Positions 60,110 to 64,000 of a DNA stretch of 64,000 nucleotides are shown here, one piece after another; position 1 is the first letter of the stretch; every line of letters begins with the position of its first letter. This stretch comes from Pomphorhynchus laevis (Eukaryota > Acanthocephala > Palaeacanthocephala > Echinorhynchida > Pomphorhynchidae), in assembly GCA_012934845.2 (NCBI GenBank), contig WNNJ02003340.1, positions 1 to 64,000 on the forward strand. Reading direction: 5' to 3'. The notes under the pieces were generated by a model that had not been told where the DNA came from, made no database searches, and saw only the letters and a list, made by a program, of their open reading frames with translations. The translations under genes and the position numbers were made by a program.

Positions 60110-60435
60110 TTATAGTATTTTGTATTACAATAACTGTCTATTATACAACTTAGCCTATCATAGTCGTTAATTAATTTTTGATTTATTGAACATATGATAT
60201 CTTTAGAAAAACTTCTTATATTTACATAAAGATCTTTTAACTTATTATCACTTAAAAGTTGTTTTAATATTTCTAATCGTTCATTTATATACATATCTTT
60301 TTTAATATTTTTAATTATATTTTTCCCATTCCTTTTATCACCATGACTTCTTGGTTTGCGTTTAACTGGATTATTATAATATAGTTGCTTATTATGTATT
60401 ATACTACTTCTGCCAATTCGATGTTGATATGTGCT
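60110..60435 (-). pseudogene. Penelope-like protein, N-terminal region
   Basis: Open frame from ~60,435 to the insertion: STYQHRIGRSSIIHNKQLYY, NPVKRKPRSHGDKRNGKNI, ERLEILKQLLSDNKLKDLYV and CIIDSYCNTKYYNRTI. The frame extends rightward into L2-A sequence (MAESSHLRVTPRLFAK), which is not part of it. A basic N-terminal region is usual for Penelope-like proteins. No clear domain otherwise. Confidence 0.55.
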
Positions 60436-61600
60436 AAAGGACTGAAAGGGGATTGGTTTTGCGAAGAGACGCGGGGTGACGCGCAAATGCGACGATTCCG
60501 CCATAATTAGAGAATTTAGAAGGGCATGAGCTGAGGGGGCGGGCGGATTCGACTAGGGAGCAACCGGCAGAGAGCAGACAGCGAATAGAAAGGTCGTTGG
60601 AATCGGAGTGCCAGGATTCGGTGAGGCAAATTTCCGTCTATGTTTCGGATGGAGAGTGATGTTTCGCCGTTTTCTTTGCGACGGCGTTTATCGATGCGGA
60701 CAGAAGAGAATTAAGCGATTTCAGAAAGAGCGCGATCGGGGAAAATTCGAATGGTTGATGATTACATTAGTTTAAATCGTTGAGAGAGGATAGAATACGC
60801 ATGAGAGCAATGCTTGAAAACAATTTTTAGGAGATCGGGCTGGGATGGATTAGATTGAGAAGATTTGTTTAGACGGATGAATGCGACAGGAGAAATGTCC
60901 TTGAAAAAGGATGGATTATCCGCAGGAACAATAGACGAGGTGATGGATCTGAAGGCGGAAACATCGTGGTCGAGACTTGCTTGTGGAGATAAGGAGTTGG
61001 AAGGAGTGATATTAGTGACAATGACGCAACGATCGCGAGAGGGAAAGCGCTTCCGTAAAGGAGGACGACTGATGTGAGTGGGTGAGATCACGATAGAAGA
61101 GCTGGCAGTTGATGATTTGGAGGGATTTGGTTTGACGACGGGAGACATAGAGGATAATGATAATAAAGAGGGTGGCAAGCGATGTGAGGAAAGGTTATGA
61201 GTGGAATGATAGTGGAGGTTGGTGTAGGTGATTTTGATTGATAGATGTAAGTTATTGAGAAACGAGACGGAAAGAACGGGACGTGGGGTGTCGGGGAGTG
61301 AAGATGACATTGAATAGGAAGCGTATATGGTGGCAGGGTCGGTGGGTGGCGAAACGACGGGAGCAGTTTGAGTTGACGTGTTGGATGTTGATATGTGCTT
61401 ATTGGAAATGTTGCAGATTAGGTGTTGGCACAAAAACCACATACGAAGTCTTCTTTAGACTTATTCTTGTCGCAGGCGATTGTTGTCCAGACGCTGCAGT
61501 CGTGTATCGAGCACTGTACTTGCAGTTGTCCATAGTTGGTGTCGGTCTTAGTTGTTTTCTTACGTCTCTATATAAACTCTAAAAATTCTGCAAGAGGAGC
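60436..61600 (-). mobile_element. L2-A 5' part
   Basis: Antisense ORF1 (61442-60762, open for 226 codons), then the start of ORF2 with an internal deletion joining AAATTT to GCCTCACCGAATCC (compare 31355 and 31533). The PHD-like finger is at ~61,470-61,560. ORF1 stops at the same TAA (60762-60764) as the complete copy. The 13-bp minisatellite of the complete copy is absent here. Cut at 60436 next to the Penelope-like element. Confidence 0.78.
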
Positions 61601-61665
61601 GTGTGGAACTGGATTGATATGGAACTGGATTGATTGTGTATTTAAGGTCTTAAAATTTTTTGGTC

Positions 61666-61872
61666 TTAAAAATTTAACTCACTATAAACCTTTTCGGTAA
61701 TAACAGCAAAATAACTTCGTGAATGGCTTACACGAGATTGCTGGTTAGTTTCTGTGTTATTAGTTACGAGTTGAAAAGTCGACGCAAACGTATCGGCTAC
61801 AGCTTGAGGCGATGTGATAAAGTTATCATTAATACGAAGAGACGAAATCGCAGGAGGAATTGTCCTATTTCT
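61666..61872 (-). pseudogene. Fragment of another LINE RT protein (linker before RT)
   Basis: A 68-codon open stretch read leftward from 61872: IPPAISSLRINDNFITSPQA, VADTFASTFQLVTNN, and further to SELNF then TAA. The ITSPQAVADTFASTF pattern is usual in the region just before the RT domain of jockey/CR1-like LINEs. It is not found in the L2-A, L2-B or APE LINE copies here. It may belong to the same lost family as 27472-27621. Confidence 0.5.
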
Positions 61873-62070
61873 ACGTATGTGAGTGTTAAAGCAAAGTAAT
61901 AATTATTAGTAATTAAAAGACTATATGAGATATTGTTTGAGATATTCTGGACGGTTTCGTTTCCTCCCGCTTTTTCGAATTCCTGGACAAGTAGACTCTT
62001 CTCTTCGTAATGGAATCGTTAGGATATGATCATTCCTCTTTTGTTTCCGACGTTCTCATATGGTCATACG
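61873..62070. other. Stretch between LINE fragment and Gypsy element 3
   Basis: No ORF. A purine tract GCGGGAGGAAACG (minus strand, ~61960-61972) could be the polypurine tract of Gypsy element 3, with its 3' LTR to the left. I could not define LTR edges because the 5' LTR is outside the window. Confidence 0.35.
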
Positions 62071-64000
62071 TTACATCTTGGGATTGTTGTTGCTTATCCA
62101 GTTTTCTTTCCATGCAATCTTGATCGCGTGGATGAATGCTTGCATCTTTTTTTCGGATCCTTCGTAATTTTGTTGATTTATATACCCATGTAAATTTATC
62201 ACGTCGTGATTGTCTGTGGACTCTCCATGTTGGCCGTTATATTGTTGACGTGGCATGGGCGCTCGTACGCGAAGTTGGTCAATGTCGGGTTGTTGGTGAC
62301 GTTATCTGGAAATGGAGCAAGCTGCTTAATCGATATAGTAGATTCACGACCATCTTTAAATCGGACAAGTGGGTAGTACGGACTAGCATTTAAAAGTTCT
62401 ACGACTTCAATGGCGGAATCGTATTTGCTAGCTCGATTTTGTTTCTTTAACAATACCTCACCAGGCGACAACAACCAGGTTGGAATGCTCATACCTGTAT
62501 AAGATCTTCGCTGGAACTTCAGAAATCGCTCATGTGGCATCTCGCCCGTTTCCTTGCATAATAGAGAACGTATAGCGTGCAGCGCAGTAGGCAGTGACTT
62601 CTCCCAATGGTCGACTGTTAAATGACGTGTTTTTAAATCGAGCTCTATATTACGGCATATGATTCCATTGTTCTACCTGACCATTTCCAGTGGGATTGTA
62701 CGGGGTACTTCTGCTACAAGCCACTCCCTGCTCCAGAAGATATGTAGATAATTCTTGCCACAGAAAAGAATTGCCTCGGTCCGAATGAACAAAAGACGGC
62801 GTTCCAAAAATGGTAAAAAGCTGATCAGGACAGCGAATTGCGGTACGAGCTGATATGTCGGAACATGGAAAAGCAAAAGGGAACCTAGAAAACTCGTCGA
62901 TAATGACGAGAATATATCGGTTTCTCGTTACATACGGGATAGGCCCCTTAAAGTCAATCGCGATCCGTTCGAAAGGTTGAGTTGATTTGATTAGACGTGA
63001 CATCTGTGGATTGTAGTAACAAGGTCTGACTTCTGCGCACGTTTGACATTCTTTAATTACCTGTTTTACATCAGCAATCGAAAATGAAAGATTGCGCGAT
63101 CTGGCAAAGTGAGCAAGTCTAGTTACTCCTGGATGACATAATGTTTCATGAATGAGTCGAAGTTGACTTGTTGATTTATGGATGGATGCACACCGAAATC
63201 GCGACACCGAATCAGCAAGTGCGTTCATTTCTCCTGGGCGGTACGAAATAGTGTACTTGAATGGAGCCAACTCTAGGCGCCAACGAATGAGTTTATCATT
63301 CTTAATGCTGCTATTATTCTTCGTCTAAATGAAAGACACACTTTTTTGATCCGTGATTATCTCAAATTGCTGTCCCAAAAGGTAATGCAGCCAATGTTTT
63401 ACGCTCTCGACTATAGCCAACGCTTCTTTTTCAACGGCCGTATAGTTTTTAGCACTGTCATGTAACGTACGCGAAAAAAGGCTACAGGCTTATTATCTTG
63501 TATTAACACAACTGCTATGCAAAATTCCGAAGCGTCCATTTCTACGGTGAACATCTTTCGCTCATTTATGGCCGTCATAGTCGCGTTAATGACGTCGTCT
63601 CGTAGTTGGTTGATAGCACGAATAACCGATATGTCCATCGGAAAAGTTTTTGCGACCACCAGCGGATGTAGTTTATCCGAAAATCGATGAATCCATCGCG
63701 AATAATGTGCGAATAAACCTCGCACATGTCTTAATTCCTTAAGGGTCGAAGGTGGTTTCATTTCTTTTAAAGCTTGTACCCGATCGTCATCTGGTCTCAT
63801 CTCACCATTCGAGATGGTATATCCGAGTAGTTTTATACACGATCGACGAAGTTCACACTTATCCTTATTGATCGTGATGCCATAACACTCTATTGAGTGT
63901 TGGAATCTTTCCAGATTAAAGTCGTGTTCACTCATCGTCTGACCACAAACAACCACATCGTCAAGGTACACAAAAACATGGTGAATATCTTGCTTGGATA
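62071..64000 (-). mobile_element. Gypsy-type LTR element 3 (fossil, 3' part; continues beyond the window)
   Basis: Minus-strand pol of a third Ty3/Gypsy family. From the window edge leftward: RT with YLDD (~63970), RNase H (63550-63300), integrase HHCC finger (~63150-63030) and core (IDFKGP ~62950, HSDRGN ~62790), then the C-terminal integrase region and tail (62540-62199, 62256-62071). gag, protease and the first half of RT lie outside. A few breaks in the visible part. Confidence 0.82.

Larger units (their letters stand above)
58871..60435 (-). mobile_element. Penelope-like element, 5' and central part
   Basis: Overlaps in content with 51250-51510 (INTGIKHYFSINSTKEFLEQ) and extends upstream: TTIDKASNNFVFICKKLYYD (59310-59370), KYIPKIRYKLLPPLGRKI (59640-59690), and the N-terminal STYQHRIGRSSIIHNKQL and NPVKRKPRSHGDKRNGKN regions (60330-60435). 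Cut at 58871 by L2-B before the RT catalytic motifs. Interrupted at 59831-60096 by a CXC-RLE LINE fragment with target duplications. Confidence 0.78.

Noticed and set aside
60420-60440. AGCACATATCAACATC at the L2-A / Penelope-like join, also present in L2-A at ~30,575, as a target duplication.
   Set aside because: Only one copy flanks the join and the surrounding sequence does not fit a duplication; may be a repair patch or chance.
1-64000. Host protein-coding genes, rRNA or tRNA genes.
   Set aside because: Every long ORF is explained by a retroelement, and I saw no tRNA- or rRNA-like sequence. Short exons could be missed by eye.

Overview
This window contains no host gene that I can recognise. 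It is eukaryotic DNA packed with retrotransposons, probably from an invertebrate animal. The reasons are long eukaryote-type non-LTR (LINE) ORFs, Penelope-like and Gypsy-type elements, (ATT)n-rich junctions, minisatellites, and no bacterial operon structure. I cannot name the species. The DNA is AT-rich.

Left third (1-27,110). Two kinds of LINE sit end to end. The first, called here the CXC-RLE LINE, has one ORF of about 1,000 aa: an N-terminal nine-cysteine cluster, a reverse transcriptase (WYADD), a CCHC finger and a restriction-like (PD-D/EXK type) endonuclease. Copies lie at 1-3381 (+), 5982-9350 (-), 12908-16130 (+), 20800-23935 (+) and 23945-27110 (-), and all five have an unbroken ORF. 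The second, called here the APE LINE, has ORF1 plus an apurinic-type endonuclease/RT ORF2. It lies at 3382-5981, 9490-11331, 11332-12907 and 16160-20800; the last looks complete. Almost every junction is an (ATT)n/(AAT)n run, so both kinds appear to insert into such runs or into each other's tails.

Middle (27,110-40,030). A 14-bp minisatellite and scraps of older LINEs and a Penelope-like element come first. A decayed APE LINE (28058-36553) follows. It is interrupted by a complete L2/CR1-like element (29872-34270, with a perfect 10-bp target duplication and a 13-bp minisatellite at its 5' end) and by an L2 fragment. Then come a Penelope-like fragment and more L2 sequence of two families (A and B).

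Right part (40,030-64,000). Two abutting Gypsy-type LTR elements (40030-43959 and 43960-47500) interrupt an L2-A copy. Next are an AT-rich palindromic microsatellite, a 358-bp tandem repeat in three copies, a Penelope-like RT gene, a sixth CXC-RLE LINE with one stop codon (51511-54720), a long L2-B copy, and a Penelope-like element holding a 266-bp CXC-RLE fragment flanked by a perfect 13-bp target duplication. An L2-A 5' part and the 3' part of a third Gypsy-type element finish the window.

The most interesting signals are these. (1) The same nine-cysteine domain starts the RLE LINE protein and ORF1 of the unrelated APE LINE. (2) ORF1 and ORF2 of the APE LINE are joined in frame through a conserved UGA-CU(A/U) stop, with no AUG before the endonuclease, which suggests read-through. 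(3) A covarying two-tier stem-loop lies near the 3' end of four APE LINE copies. (4) The usual SDH motif of the APE nuclease is replaced by (R)KHKP. (5) One APE LINE copy ends in the 3' tail of the other LINE, joined at ATTTG.
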